This document shows positions 43,923-56,034 of a DNA stretch of 64,000 bases, in pieces; position 1 is the first letter of the stretch; the number at the start of each line of letters is the position of its first letter. The position numbers and the translations under genes were made by a program. The DNA is from Nicotiana tabacum (lineage: Eukaryota; Streptophyta; Magnoliopsida; Solanales; Solanaceae): contig NC_134095.1 in assembly GCF_000715075.1 (NCBI RefSeq), forward strand, positions 53,812,419 through 53,876,418, in the 5' to 3' direction. The notes below the pieces were generated by a model, which saw nothing but the letters and a program-made list of their open reading frames with translations, searched no databases and had not been told where the DNA came from.

Positions 43923-45417
43923 ATGGTTGTCAATGGTGAAGGAAAAAGGTAACGGACCAGGACGACCAAGGATGACACCGATACTAGTTCTGGGAAGCTC
44001 GCTAACAACAACCAAATCTCCTACGGCACATTTAATATCTCAGAAAACATAGGTGGTACCAATGGTAGCTCTAGAGGTTCAACAATAAAGCAGGAGGAAC
44101 GACAATGATAATTTTTGTCAAATTGATAATTCTCCTCCTGGTCTAGTAGAATTGGGCAGTGGCTTGCCTATGGATGATAGTGGAATGAACAAAGTGATGA
44201 GTAAATGTGTGGCCTCAATATCGAGTGTGTCGACTATGGTGAAACCTCAACTAAATGCACATGTAGATGAAAATTCGCAGAAATTGACGGCTAACAAAGA
44301 TCATGTAGCTCTGGCGTGGGTTAATTTGTTTGCTAAAATTGGATGGCGTCAAACGACCTTGCTTTGTCTTACATTCCACCGACGATTATGGATGGTAATG
44401 TGGTTATTCAATTGGATCCCATGGAGATTGCGAAAGATGTTGATAAATGAAACACTCTCTGATTGTTGACGCAATAGGTGAAATTCCAGGATATAATCAT
44501 ATGAAAAGGTTCATCAACTAGAATTGGTCGAAAGCCCCATGCTCTGAACTCTTCTGGCATGACAAGTGTTCTTTCATATTCAAATTAAAGAGGAAAATGT
44601 CCTCAAGGAAATTCTATACGGAGGACCATATACCATAAATAATAGGCCTATAATCCTGAAGAAATGGTCTCCTAACCTAGAATTTGATACAACATTTCTA
44701 AAAGAGATACCCCTATGGGTGTTTTTCCCTAATTTGCCTATGGTTTATTGGGGAAAAGACTCAATGAGCAAATTGGGTAGTGCTATTGTAGTGCCCCTGT
44801 TTGCTGATGAATGTACAACTAATCAATCGAGAATTTCGTTTGTCAGGATGCTGATTGAAGTGAATATAACAAATCCATTACCAATTGAAGTCAAAATATA
44901 GGATCCATCTGGCAAGATATACCATCAAGCGGTGAGATTTGAATGGAAACCTAAATTTTTTCCAGATTGTCAATAGCTTGGGCATGTATGTAAAAGCACA
45001 TAGGAAGTTCAAGGAAAATCTCAAAAAATGTAGAGAGTGAATGGCAAATTTCACCGGTCAGCAAAGGAATGGAGAAGCAAGGGAAATGTGACACAGAATA
45101 CAAGTAAGCCTCAAGGACCAATTATACCAACTGATCCTTCTAAAACTAAATGTTCTGATACAATAGCTTCTAAAGAGGAAACTATAGTCCTTATCATAAT
45201 GGCCGGAAAATCCTTGGATCAAACAAGTATTCGGGTCAATAATACCACACAACCTAAAGGGCATAATAATAGTGTATCAAGAGGAAAAACCGGTAGAAAA
45301 ACTGCAGAAGGTATGCATTTCTCAATTGTGACACAAAATGCGTTTGGGGTGCTATCAGGAGGTCAAGGGGATAAGCATCCACCAGATAGAGGCGGTACAT
45401 CATACCCTTCTAAATGA
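43923..45417 (+). pseudogene. LINE ORF1, RNA-binding protein
   Basis: Recognisable from about 43923 with early stops. The domain seen in many plant LINE ORF1 proteins (DUF4283) is at about 44400-44901: GEIPGYNHMKRFIN in one frame, then EILYGGPYTINNRPIILKKW and IPLWVFFPNLPMVYWGKDSM. A weak zinc-knuckle remnant (FFPDCQ, GHVCKS) follows near 44960-45000. A low-complexity tail runs to the stop at 45415-45417. At least two frameshifts and several stops are present. Confidence 0.75.
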
Positions 45418-45429
45418 CTCTCCTCATGT

Positions 45430-46999
45430 GAAATGTGAGGGGGCAAATCAGAGATATAAATAGAAGGAGTTGGCTAAATACTTAAAAGACAACCATATCA
45501 GGTTTGGTGGAGACCACAATTAAACAACATAAGGCTTCTGTTATTGCCCCCAAGATTGAAAATAATTGGGACTTAGTACATAACTATGCTCATGCAGTTA
45601 ATGGAAGATTATGAATATTAGTCAACAGAAAAGTATGGCAATTGGATGTGGTACAAACGGATGCTCAATTTATTCATTGTACCATTAGCAACTCTAATGT
45701 CAGTTGTGCTATGAATGTGGTATATGGAAATAACAACTTAGAGATGAGAAAGAAGATGTGGAAAAAGATCAAAAACCTTTCACAAACTATAAATCAACCA
45801 TGGCTATTATGGGGAGACTTTAATGCTATTATCACTACACAAGATAGAATGTCAAAGCTTGCAATAACACAAGTAGATGTTCAAAATTTTGCAAACTTTT
45901 GATCAGATACAATGATGTCTGAACTCCCTTGGAGAGGGGATTTCTTTACCTGGACAAATGGGCAAATGGGAGAAGACAGAGTAATTAGCAGGATAGACAG
46001 AGCATTGAGGAATGATGATTGGATGCTGAACCTTGGTCACCTAACAGTTGAAATTGGGGATCCATTTATTTCATATCATACACCACTCATGTTGAAGTTT
46101 CAAAGAAGGAATAATAATATAAAAGTGCCTTTCAGGTTTCTAAATGTTAGGGCTGAACATGAAGAGTTCCAGAGAATCGTTAATGAAGGATGGCATGGTG
46201 CACAACATTCTTGCAAGTTAGCCACTATTTGGTACAGGCTAAAACCTATGAAGTTTGACTTTAAGAGTTTAAATACCAGAGATTTCAAGAGTATAACAGA
46301 AAAAATAGATCAAACAAGGAAGGACTTGATTGACTGTCAACAAGAAATGAATAGAGACTACTCTGATCAGCTAAGGATTATGGAGAAAGACATCAGGATT
46401 CGATTAGAGAAGTGATCACTCATTGAAGAAAAAATACTACAAAAAAATCAAGAGCTCACTGGATTGATGTAGGAGATGGAAACAATAAATATTTCCTTGC
46501 TATGATGAAAGACAGAACAAGCAGGAAAAACATTACAACTCTAACAACACTAAATGGTGCAGTCCTGGCTGACCCTAAGAGTATCAATAAAGAGATTGTT
46601 GATTTCTATAAGTCCTTTATGGGAATTGCTGCAACAATTTTACCTACTGTAAACATGCAATAATGAAGAAAGGCCCTCAACTGAATCACCAACAAGTAGT
46701 CAATGATATATCTAAGCAAGAAGTAGATGAATGTTTGCATGCTATTGATAATGACAAAGCCCTAGACATCGACGGGTATAATGTTGTTTTCTTCAAGAAA
46801 GCATGGGGGTTATTAAGGAGGATGTATATGAAGAAATATCTGAGTTCTTTGCTACTGGTGTGCTGCCTAAGGCCATTAACTGTACTACAGTTACTCTATT
46901 GCCTAAGATCACCAACCCCACTACCATCAAGAAGTACAAACCTATCTCTTGCTGTTCTATGTTGTATAAGATCAACTCCAAAATCTTAGCTTCAAGGCT
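45430..46999 (+). pseudogene. LINE ORF2, endonuclease and start of RT
   Basis: The endonuclease start (NVRG near 45433) is split by stops. The later part is open at 45642-45902 (AMNVVYGNNNLEMRKKMW, LLWGDFNAI) and 45912-46415 (LPWRGDFFTWTNGQ, VISRIDRALRNDDW). The catalytic SDH motif reads SYH (ISYHTPL), so the nuclease Asp is lost. RT begins at about 46663 with DGYNVVFFKKAWG, and after a frameshift continues as VLPKAINCTTVTLLPKI and KYKPISCCSMLYKINSKILA. It stops at the solo-LTR junction at 47000. Confidence 0.87.
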
Positions 47000-49865
47000 T
47001 GTCACGACCCAAAATCCATTAAAGGTCATGATGGCGCCGGACACCGCTGTCAGGCAAACCAACAATTGAATACTTAATTTAGGTCTCATTTTAATATTTT
47101 TGAAATCATAGTTTTCCTTCAATTAAATAGTAAAAGGGAGAAAATTCAGAGTAAATAATAATATTTTTCACAATGTACATACTGAATAACCCATAATCAT
47201 CCAGAACCTTGTGTCACAAGTTCATGAGCATCAACTAGGAAAAATAAAATAAAATACATCATCTGTCCGGAATACAACTTGGACAAGAGGGAGAGAAATA
47301 TGAATACTCTGAAGGAGACTCTGCTGGCTGCGGATCGTAACATAAGATGCAACTCATCTAAGTCCTTGTTTCAACCACGACATTATGCCCACAAAACAAC
47401 TAGATATACATGTACCTATACAAAAAAATGTACAGCAAGTGTAGTATGAGTACAAAAACAACACGTACTCAGTAAGTATCAAGTCTAACCTCGAAGAAGC
47501 AGTAACGAGAGGTTGACTCCGACATTTACAATGGCCAACAATAATATACCGATAATATCATTAATCAACGATTCTTATAAAACGGTTGTAACTCAATAGC
47601 ATGAAGCAAGTAAATAATTTTTTTGTTAATAGGAGATTTCCAAATTTATTTTCATCATTTATTATCTGTATCTCAGGCAATGAAGCAAAATCAATTATTA
47701 TAGATTTCAAAGTAACCAATTAAGTCATGCGCAATCATGCCAAGGTCGTACGACCCGATCCAACATAATATTTAAACTGTGCACTGCAGAGGGTCAAACA
47801 GCATGAACCATACATGCATCTATTTAAATCTGTCGAGGCGTTCGGCCCGCTCCATGAAAGAAAAGCACAATCAAATAGGCAATCAAGAATTCATTAAGGA
47901 GCAATTATCCAAGGAAATATCAATTCTCCTTTAACGGACAAGAAAATGAAGTTTAACCTTTTAAAAATTTATTTATCAAGTTCAATATGATTTAAGCAAT
48001 TTAAATTTACAATAAGGTTGCAAATATCGCAAGTATAGCATGATTTGGGTCCTAGACTACCTGGACTTAAGAATAATAGTAGCTACACACAGACTCTCGT
48101 CACCTCGTGCTTACGTAGCCCCCACAAACAGAAGCATACATTGAATAATTTCACCTATGGGGTTAATTCCCTCTTATAAGGTTAGAAAGAAGACTTACCT
48201 CACTCCGAAATTCCATAGCCGGCTCCCAAGCCTTTCAAACAACTCAAATCGATGCCTAACACTCCAAAATTAGTCAATAAATGAGAAAATTTTATAAATA
48301 TATACTCTAATACTTATTATAATCCTATGTACAACAATTTTCAACTATGATTGAAAAGTCGATAAAAATCACCCTCAGGCACATGTGCCCGGATACTGAA
48401 AATTTTCGAAGATAAACTTTATCCATAACCCCACGAACTCAAATACATAATTTATTTCTAATTCCATGCCCAAATTCGTGGTCAAAATTCAAAAACACCA
48501 ATTTCTAGATTTTTCTTCCAAATCCCAAATTTCTACAAATTTTCATGTCTAAATCCATATATAAACCCTGTATTTAACTCACAGCTGGTAGAAATCACTT
48601 ACCTCCTGATGATGATGGAACCCCTCTCCAAAAATGCTCTCAAAATCGCCCAAGTCCAAGTGGGAAGTGAGGGAAATGAGCTAAATCTCGGAATAAAAAG
48701 CCCTTGGCTCCAGTCCCAGATGTCACATTTGCGACATCTGGCTCGCAAATGTAATGAGTGCATTGGCGACAAAAGCATCGCAAATGCAAAGCCAAGCTGT
48801 CCCTTCCATGGTCGAACCTAACGAGAGTTCTGTACACGATAAGACACTAAAGAAAAGTGGAAGGCATATCAGTGATATCAAAATCCTCGCAAATGCGAAG
48901 AGGACAACATCGCAATAGCGATCAATTCTTCATAAATGCAAACCTTACCTTCGTAAAAATGATAGTCGCATTTGCGACCAATACATCGCAAATGTGATCA
49001 CACCAGAACCAATAATCCAATTTCTTCAGAAAACAATCTGAAGCTACTCCGAAACTCACCCGAGCCCCTAGGTCTCCAAAAAAAACACCCACACAAGTCT
49101 AAAAATATAACACAAACTTGCTCGAGGCCTTAAATCACATCAAACAATGTCAAATTCATGAATCGCACTCCAATTCAAGCTTAATGAACTTTAGAACTTC
49201 AGACTTCCATATTCGATGCCGAAACCTATCAAATCACATTCAATTGACCTTAAATTTTTCCCACAAGTCACATTTGATATTATGGACCTACTCCAACTTT
49301 CAGAATAGGAATCCGATCTTGATAGCAAAAATTCCACTTTCAATCAAACTTCTCAAAAAACTTCAAATTTCTAACTTTCGCCAAACGACTCCAAAATGAC
49401 CTACGGACCTCCAAATCCACTTCTGGACATGCTCCCAATACAAGAATCACCATACAGAGATATTCTTAGACTCAAAATCTCAAACAAATATCGATAACAT
49501 TGAAATGTACTTCAACCCAAAGTTATGAAATTCTTCCAAAATGCTAACTTCCACAATAGGCGCTGAAACGCTCCCGGGTCATCCAAAACCCGATCCGAAC
49601 TTACTCCCAAGTCCAAAATTAGCATACGAACCTGATAGAACCTTCAAATCTTGATTCCAAGGTTGTTTGCTCAAAATCCAACCTTAGTCAATTCTTCCAT
49701 TTTAAAGCTTCCGAAATGAGAATTTTCTCTCCAAATCAACTCCGAACTTTCCGAAATTCAATTCCTACCATGCGTACAAGTCATAACACCTGAAGTGAAG
49801 CTAATCATAGGCTCAAACTACTGAATGACATGTTATATCTCTAAACAACCGGTCGTATCGTTACA
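47000..49865 (-). mobile_element. Solo LTR inside the LINE
   Basis: The plus strand begins TGTCACGACCCAAAATCC and ends CGTTACA. Read on the minus strand it starts TGTAACGATACGACCGG and ends GGGTCGTGACA, the Solanaceae Tekay-type LTR form. Flanks are AGGCT (46995-46999) and AGGTT (49866-49870), one mismatch. LINE codons resume after it. No interior or second LTR, so it is a solo LTR of 2866 bp. It holds a TTTGCGA/TCGCAAA palindrome array at about 48720-49010. Confidence 0.87.
48720..49010. repeat. TTTGCGAC/TCGCAAATG short-palindrome array
   Basis: Repeated TTTGCGACAT, GCTCGCAAATG, CATCGCAAATGC and TCGCATTTGCGAC words over about 290 bp in the upstream (minus-strand) half of the solo LTR. Confidence 0.75.
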
Positions 49866-51593
49866 AGGTTGTATAAGGTAATGGGGACCTTGATTGATGA
49901 TGCTCAAGATGGATTCATCCCAGGAAGAAAAAGTGCTAACAATATCTTCTTGGCACATGAGCTGATTAAGGCCTACTCAAGAAAATATATCATCTAGATG
50001 TATGATCAAGGTAGATCTGCAAAAAGGCATATGACAATGTAGAATGGAGCTTTGTTCTACAAATCATGGGGGGTGGGTTTCTCTCATAAATTCAGCCAAT
50101 GGATATCATCATGTATCCATAGTGTGACTTACTCAATCCTGATAAATGGAGAATTAACAGAACCATTTCCTGCTGCTAAGGGCCTCAAATAGGGTGACCT
50201 GTACCTATTCTTGTTTACTTTATCCATGGAATATCTGAGTAAGCTTCTTACAGACCTGGAGAATAATAGGCACTTCTACTTTCATCCAAAGTGCAAAAAC
50301 TAGGCATCATCCATTTGAGTTTAGCTGATGATCTGCTATTGTTTGCTAGGGGAGATAACCAATCTGTGGCATTGTTGTAGCAATGCTTTGATCAGTTCTT
50401 CACAGCATCTGGACTAAAATCTAATCTAAACAAAAGTTCTGTATATTTGGTGGAGTGGACAATACAGAAAAAGATCATATCCTTCAGCAACTGGGTTATG
50501 TAAAAGGTGAACTACCATTTAGGTACCTAGGAGTACCACTTACTACCAAAAAGATGAAGGTGACACAATGGCAGCCTCTAATTGACAAAATAGTAACCAA
50601 AATATCCTCCTGGACTACAAGAAAATTTTCATATGCATGAAGAATGCAACTAATTAGAATCTGTAATATTTGGAGTACAATCTTACTAGTCTCAAATGTT
50701 TCTGATACCTTCCAAGGTGATCAAACTCATTGAAGCCTACTGTAGAAGGTTCATGTGGTCAGGTACTAATGTCATTACCAAGCGAGCTTTTATATCTTAG
50801 GAGAAAGTTTGTCAACCCAAGAGTTCTGGTGGGCTAAACATATTGAATCTCAAAAGTTGGAAAAGAAGTCATTCTCAAACTGCAATGGGACTTAACAACT
50901 AAAGAAGATCGACTATGGATCAAGTGGGTACATATGTATCATATAAAGGGACAACTTATAACTACTGTCAAAGTGTCTAAGCAAGCAAGCTGGATGGTTC
51001 AAAAGATTTTGGTTGTTCTTGGCCCTATCCCTCAAATACATGGAGGAAGAGGCAACTGCAGTTTGATCAAGCAGTTGTACTTGCAGCAGCTTGGATTATT
51101 AGCAAAAGTCGAGTGCAAAGCAACCATGTTCAAGAACCTAGATAGACCTAAGGCAATGTTTTCCATATGGTTGATCATACTTGAAAGAATGATGACAACT
51201 AACAGGTTGATCAAATGGAACATCAACGTGGACCTAATGTGTGTCTTCTGTAAACTACATCCAGAGATTCATGCCCATCTATTCTGTGAATGCAATATCA
51301 CCTTTGGGCTGAGGAAATATGTCTTCAACTGGTTACAAATGCAGGTCCAACTAAAGACATGGGCACAACTAGTTTCCAGGTTTGTAGAGAAAGCAAAGAA
51401 GAAGTCTATTGAAGGCCAGCTTATGCGACTAGTCTTTGCTGAAACTTTGTATAGTAAATGGAATGAAAGAAACCAAAGAGTATTCAATAAGGTACATAGG
51501 GATATACAGAGCATCATTAGAGAGATAGCCTATCTTTGCAATATACGGGTTGTCGGCAAACTCAAATTAGTTTTGCAAAATAAGCTTCTGTAG
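49866..51593 (+). pseudogene. LINE ORF2, rest of RT and C-terminal zinc domain
   Basis: RT resumes with TLIDDAQDGFIPGRKSANNI and FLAHELIK. The catalytic motif at about 50315-50350 reads LADDLLLFARGDN, with both Asp kept. Frame 50455-50640 has LGYVKGELPFRYLGVPL. The C-terminal part is one open frame at 50934-51593 with a zinc-binding region (CVFCKLHPEIHAHLFCEC) and KWNERNQRVFN, as in plant L1 ORF2. Stops are frequent between 49990 and 50930. Confidence 0.87.
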
Positions 51594-51748
51594 GTAGTAA
51601 GGGTAATAGTGTATTGACATGTAAACTAGTATGTTGAGGTTAGGAGTACAGGATAGACTTGTATACAGGCTGAGTTAGCCTCTATATGCTGTAATTTGCT
51701 TCTTTGGTGATTAATAATATTTTTGAATTACCAAAAAAAAGGTCAAAA
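51594..51748 (+). other. LINE 3' UTR, poly-A tail and TSD
   Basis: 140 bp of 3' UTR, eight A residues at 51733-51740, then GGTCAAAA matching the 5' flank. Confidence 0.8.
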
Positions 51749-51815
51749 TGACAACTAAACTTTTAAACTTGTGACTTCATGACAATGCAGGTCGTAATAT
51801 GCGCCTCATTGTATT

Positions 51816-52239
51816 TGTAACGTCCCGACTGATCGTTTTGCTTTTTAGAACCATGTTCCCCTAGATAAGACTTCCCATACTTACTTTTACTGATTTATGA
51901 CTTGCGGAAATAGTTGGTTCGGGATTTGAAAGAGTTTGTGTTGAAATCGGAATATTTGGTTCCTCAAGGTTGGCTTAAAAGGCCAAGTTTGATTTCGGCC
52001 AATGTTTTGAGTAAACGACCTCGGAATCTAGATTTGAAGATTCCAACAGGTTCGTATGATTATTTCGGACTTAGGCATATGTCCGGATCGGGTTTTGGAT
52101 GACCCGGGAGTGTTTTAGCACCTAATAGTGAAAGTTGATTCCTAAAGGATTTTGAAGTTCTTAAATATTTGATTTGGAGCGGGTTTTGTGTTACCGAGGT
52201 CCGAACGGAGTTTCAAGATGGGGAATAGTTCTGTATTAC
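51816..52239 (+). repeat. Tekay-type LTR fragment, first part
   Basis: Starts TGTAACGTCCCGACTGATCG and runs to the insertion of the Ogre-type solo LTR at 52240. The second part is at 55818-56034. The two parts abut through the shared TSD ATTAC. Confidence 0.75.
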
Positions 52240-52778
52240 TGTGAGCACGTGATTTTTTCCATATATATGAATAATTCCCAAAATTCAAGCAAAATAATAT
52301 TTCGTTATTTTTACAATTTTTTTTGTGCACTTTGATATCATTTTCTGATAATGGTTGCCTTTTATTTGTGCATTTTAATTCATATAAAATACAAAAAATG
52401 CATTTTGCATTTAAAATACAAAATAGCTCACTTCCGCATTTTAATTATTTTAATCGTAAATTTGGCGTAAAATAGGTTTTAAATAGTTTTAGAATTTAAT
52501 TAGTCTAGTTTTGAAATATATTAGGACTTTATTTTAATTGTTACAATTTTATAAAATCAGAAAAAATTACAAAATACAAATTGGATAAAAGAAATAAAAG
52601 AGAAAGAAAAAATAGAGTTTAAAAGGGGTCGCCTTTCAAAAGACCAATCTGGGCAATTTTTGATCCAATTCCCTTAGCCCAATATCCATTTCCACCGGCC
52701 AAACAACCCAAGCCCAATCCCTTACCCGGTCCTCCTCCCAGTCGGTGAAACGGCGTCGTTTCCCCAGCCCTCAATCAC

Positions 52779-52838
52779 GACCGTTGGATCTCATCAATCC
52801 AACGGTCCGGATCTAACTAGGATGTTTTGTATATAAAT
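52779..52838 (+). promoter_or_regulatory. Palindrome plus TATA box, second Ogre LTR
   Basis: GACCGTTGGAT and ATCCAACGGTC are exact 11-bp inverted arms around CTCATCA (52779-52807). TATATAAAT starts at 52830, 23 nt later. Confidence 0.6.
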
Positions 52839-53224
52839 GTCCGAAACCCCCCTACCCCATTTGTATCGTCTCCCTCACTCTCACAAACCCTAATCCACGC
52901 TGCCCCCAAATCCCTCGCCGGCGGTGAATGTCAACTACACCAACGGTCACCCAATTAACACCATCAACTCCCCTCTTCCACCTCTTTCCAGTCCTGTATT
53001 TGCTTTTCCTCGAATCCGGCCAGAACTCGTCGAATATCAATTTTAATTTTTCGGTCAGTTCGCAAGTTTGTCCAAACCCGTCCAAAATCATACCACACAA
53101 TCCCCAGACTTCCCTCAACCCAAATCCATGACTATATTCCTTCGAATCCTGGTGAAGTAGCTCGGATTTCAAATCTGAAAATTTTCGGTCAAAACCCTAA
53201 CACAAAAACTTGTGATTTTGGACT

Positions 53225-53277
53225 GTAATATCCTTAACCATGTGTTTATTGTGAAAACACATGGTTAGGGATGTTAC
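53225..53277. repeat. 23-bp-arm hairpin in solo LTR
   Basis: Arms 53225-53247 and 53255-53277 are complementary except for two positions, around a 7-nt loop. Confidence 0.88.
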
Positions 53278-54031
53278 GAGCCAAAAATCTGGAAAGATTC
53301 GGATGATAGCAATCAGCCTAGATTTCTCATGCTTCAGTGAGCTTTCTTGTTTCCTTTTTACTTGCATAGTTACAGTTTTAGTTATAAGTTTTGATTTCAT
53401 TAAGGTGTTCTGTTAATTTTACAATTTTGTTTTGTGTGTATTAGTATAGTTTAAATCTTCTTTGTTCCGTGCTCCTTGATCAGTAAAGTATCTTCACATT
53501 TGTAATTTAGATTGAGGTATGTGTCGTTTATTAGTTAATCACAATTTCAATTGTAGAATCGACATAATTAATTAGTTTGGTTTCAGTACCATTTTTTTAA
53601 TATTGACTGATCCTGCTTTTTTAAGTTGTCTAGGTTTGGGTGATTGAATAATTGGGATTGGTTAGTTCAATTGGTTAATTTCTGACTTCTAATTAATCAG
53701 TCCTAGTTAGTTTTAATTAATTCAGGGGATTGGTTATAGCTGTTGAGAATATAGGTAGAATCAGTAATTTGGAGAAGCTTTCAGGGGTAGTTTAGGCATG
53801 GAAAAGGGCAGTTTCTTTGGGAATAGTAATTTCAAAATAGGGGTAAGGGTAGCATAGGTATTTTAGGGGTAGAAGAGCGTCCTAGGGCCTTCTAGAAGGG
53901 TATTTTAGTGCAGATTTCAGCTAACTTAGGATATTAACTTGGGAAACAAGTCAAGAAATGAGGGACTAAACTGAAAATAGGGGAGGGACTAAAAAGAAAA
54001 CCAAAAATCTGATTAACCCTTTTGGATCACC

Positions 54032-54039
54032 TATAAAAG
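54032..54039 (+). promoter_or_regulatory. Second TATA box, second Ogre LTR
   Basis: TATAAAAG in CACCTATAAAAGGGCATC, 1792 bp into the LTR. The equivalent in the first Ogre LTR lies 1836 bp in. Confidence 0.6.
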
Positions 54040-54846
54040 GGCATCAAGTGCTTTGAGGAAGGGAGGATTTTTCAGCCCAAACATCCCCACCAAAAGCTTT
54101 CCTCCTTGCTTTCAATTTCAGCTAGCATTTCAATACTAAAAATAGTCCTACTATTTCATTGAGTTGAAGGAAGTCTCGAGTGATTCATTAAATTTTTTAT
54201 AGCTTTATTGATTTCTTTTTTTTTTAAGTCTGAAACAGTAGCTCTTCGTTGATAAGCTAAAATGAATTGATCTTGGATTAAAATCTCGATTCCAAGTTTG
54301 TGGGTTTGTTGTCCGAATGAATTCTTTCTTCTAAGTTCACTGTGTACTGATTCTGGGCTTGAGGCTGTGATGTAACTGATAATTTTGTCAACTGATGACT
54401 GTTTTTGTTGCTGTTGACTGACTCTTTCCTACTCCTATTCTGTTCACATCCAGGTATGCTCTCGAATTGTGATGGAGTTGAAGTTTGCTTGAATATGGAG
54501 AACTTGTGAATATGAGTCAAATTGGAATAAACAAATCAGGTTTTTTAACCACTGTGTAGTTTCTTTTATATTATTGATGTTTGAATCAGTTTGTTATGAA
54601 GATAAAACTACCTGTTTAGTTGCTAAGTATGGGATATCCATTTAGTTTTAGCAGGCCTGTGACACTTATGTGGACTGTTAATTGATTCGTGTTCTTCCAG
54701 GTTCATTTCAATTAGATTTAAGTCCAATAGATGTTTGGATTGTTGATTAATGTATTGCGTTAATAATCATAGTTGAGATTGCTAATTGTTGTTGGGAAGT
54801 GTTACTGAAATCATGCACGTCAATACATTTAGTGGCGTGTTTGTAA

Positions 54847-54892
54847 GCTGGAGGTATCCCTGCCCAGGTTCGATCCTGGGTCCTTGTCCAGC
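54847..54892 (+). other. tRNA T-arm-like sequence
   Basis: CCCAGGTTCGATCCTGGG (54863-54880) is a T-stem/loop with a B-box consensus, bracketed by GCTGGA (54847) and TCCAGC (54887-54892). There is no A box, anticodon arm or full cloverleaf, so it is not a tRNA gene. It may be a remnant of a tRNA-derived SINE. Confidence 0.4.
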
Positions 54893-55203
54893 CTGCAAGG
54901 AGTCTCGAATTGGGCCTCCCTTTGATGGCCCAGCTTACGAGAAATTCCTTCAATAGGCCTTTGGGCATCACTCAAAGCCCCATTAAATGCTGGAATTAGT
55001 GAACAACGTTACTTGCGATATGTGGGCATCAGAATCCAATTGTGTCCAATTAAAATGTAAAAGCCCTCTTAATTTACTAATTAACTAGATCTATTGATTA
55101 TTGGAGACGAGCCATAGTAGATCACAAATAGTTTCTTTAGTTTAAATACCCTTAAATAACAAAGTGAGACGAGCCTTGCCAAATAAAACTACAAAATTGC
55201 GGG

Positions 55204-55812
55204 GCCCTCAATAATTAATTGTCGAAATAATTAGAATTTGGGAGGGCCGTTTAGCGAACTTCATGGCCTTTCCCCAAGATAATACTACATTAGCATCTTT
55301 AGGCACGATTTAATTAAATTACTTTCTTAAACTCGGGTGCGCATTGATGCGACCCAAATCCAAATCTCGACGAAGTCGAAATGTGTTGACAACCACAGGT
55401 GTTTTGATTGCGACGTGGTTCGAAACACATTTTCACGACGTCGCAATTCTCTTTAAAAAATAAATAATGATAAAAAGCGGTTTCACAAGTAAAAGGCACA
55501 TAAGCTAGCATGTATTAAGATCAGATAAAATTAAATACAATAGTTAAGCGACCGTGCTAGAACCACGGAACTCGGGAATGCCTAACCCCTTCTCCCGGGT
55601 TAAAAGAATTCCTTATTCGGATTTCTGGTTCGCATACTGTAACAGAGTCATATTTTTCCTCGGTTCGGGGTTCAACCGGTGACTTGGGACACCATCAATC
55701 TCCCAAGTGGCGACTCTGAATAATTAATAATTAAATCCCGTTCCGATTGTCCTTTAATTGGAAAAACTCCTTTACTCCCTTACCGGTGTAGGTGTAAAAA
55801 GGGAGGTGTGAA
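55204..55812 (+). repeat. Direct repeat, copy 1
   Basis: The 3' end of the solo LTR. Nearly identical to 56820-57429, with scattered substitutions. Confidence 0.9.
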
Positions 55813-55817
55813 ATTAC

Positions 55818-56034
55818 CATTTAAGACTTGCACGCAAAATTTGGTATCAATCCGTGTAGTGTAAGTGTGTTTCGTCGTATTGGAAGTAAATTGAAGAACT
55901 TGAAGTTCATTAGTTGGATTCAATTGGTTTTAGGGGGTGATTCTTAGATTTAGCCTAGTTTGGGGAATTCTGAAGGTTCGAGCGAATCTGTTTTATGATT
56001 TCAAAATTGTCGATATGTTTGGGCGGGGCCCGGG
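55818..56034 (+). repeat. Tekay-type LTR fragment, second part
   Basis: Continues the LTR begun at 51816 (TTGAAGAACTTGAAGTTCAT, CTGAAGGTTCGAGCGAATCT, GGCGGGGCCCGGG). It is cut short by the inverted Ogre-type fragment at 56035. Confidence 0.65.

Larger units (their letters stand above)
43823..51733 (+). mobile_element. L1-type LINE, near full length, interrupted
   Basis: Flanked by a 15-bp direct repeat AAAAAAAGGTCAAAA (43808-43822 and 51734-51748) with a poly-A tail at 51733-51740; part of the TSD overlaps the tail. It has an ORF1 with a plant retroelement RNA-binding domain, and an ORF2 with endonuclease, reverse transcriptase and a C-terminal zinc-binding domain. These are the parts of plant L1 elements. 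A solo LTR of 2866 bp (47000-49865) splits the RT, leaving about 5.05 kb of LINE. Confidence 0.88.
52240..55812 (+). mobile_element. Solo LTR of second Ogre/Tat family
   Basis: Starts TGTGAGCACGTGATTTTTTC and ends GGGAGGTGTGAA (the intact family end is GGTGTGACA at 57429). It is flanked by TSD ATTAC at 52235-52239 and 55813-55817. Its last 609 bp (55204-55812) are repeated at 56820-57429 as the 5' LTR remnant of the neighbouring element, which proves the family. Internal features: palindrome and TATA near 52779-52838, a hairpin at 53225-53277, a second TATA at 54032, a tRNA T-arm-like sequence at 54847-54892, and a primer-site-like TGGCGACTCTG at 55708. Confidence 0.87.

Noticed and set aside
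54847..54892. tRNA gene
   Set aside because: Only a T-arm-like hairpin and one possible outer stem are present; no A box or anticodon arm.
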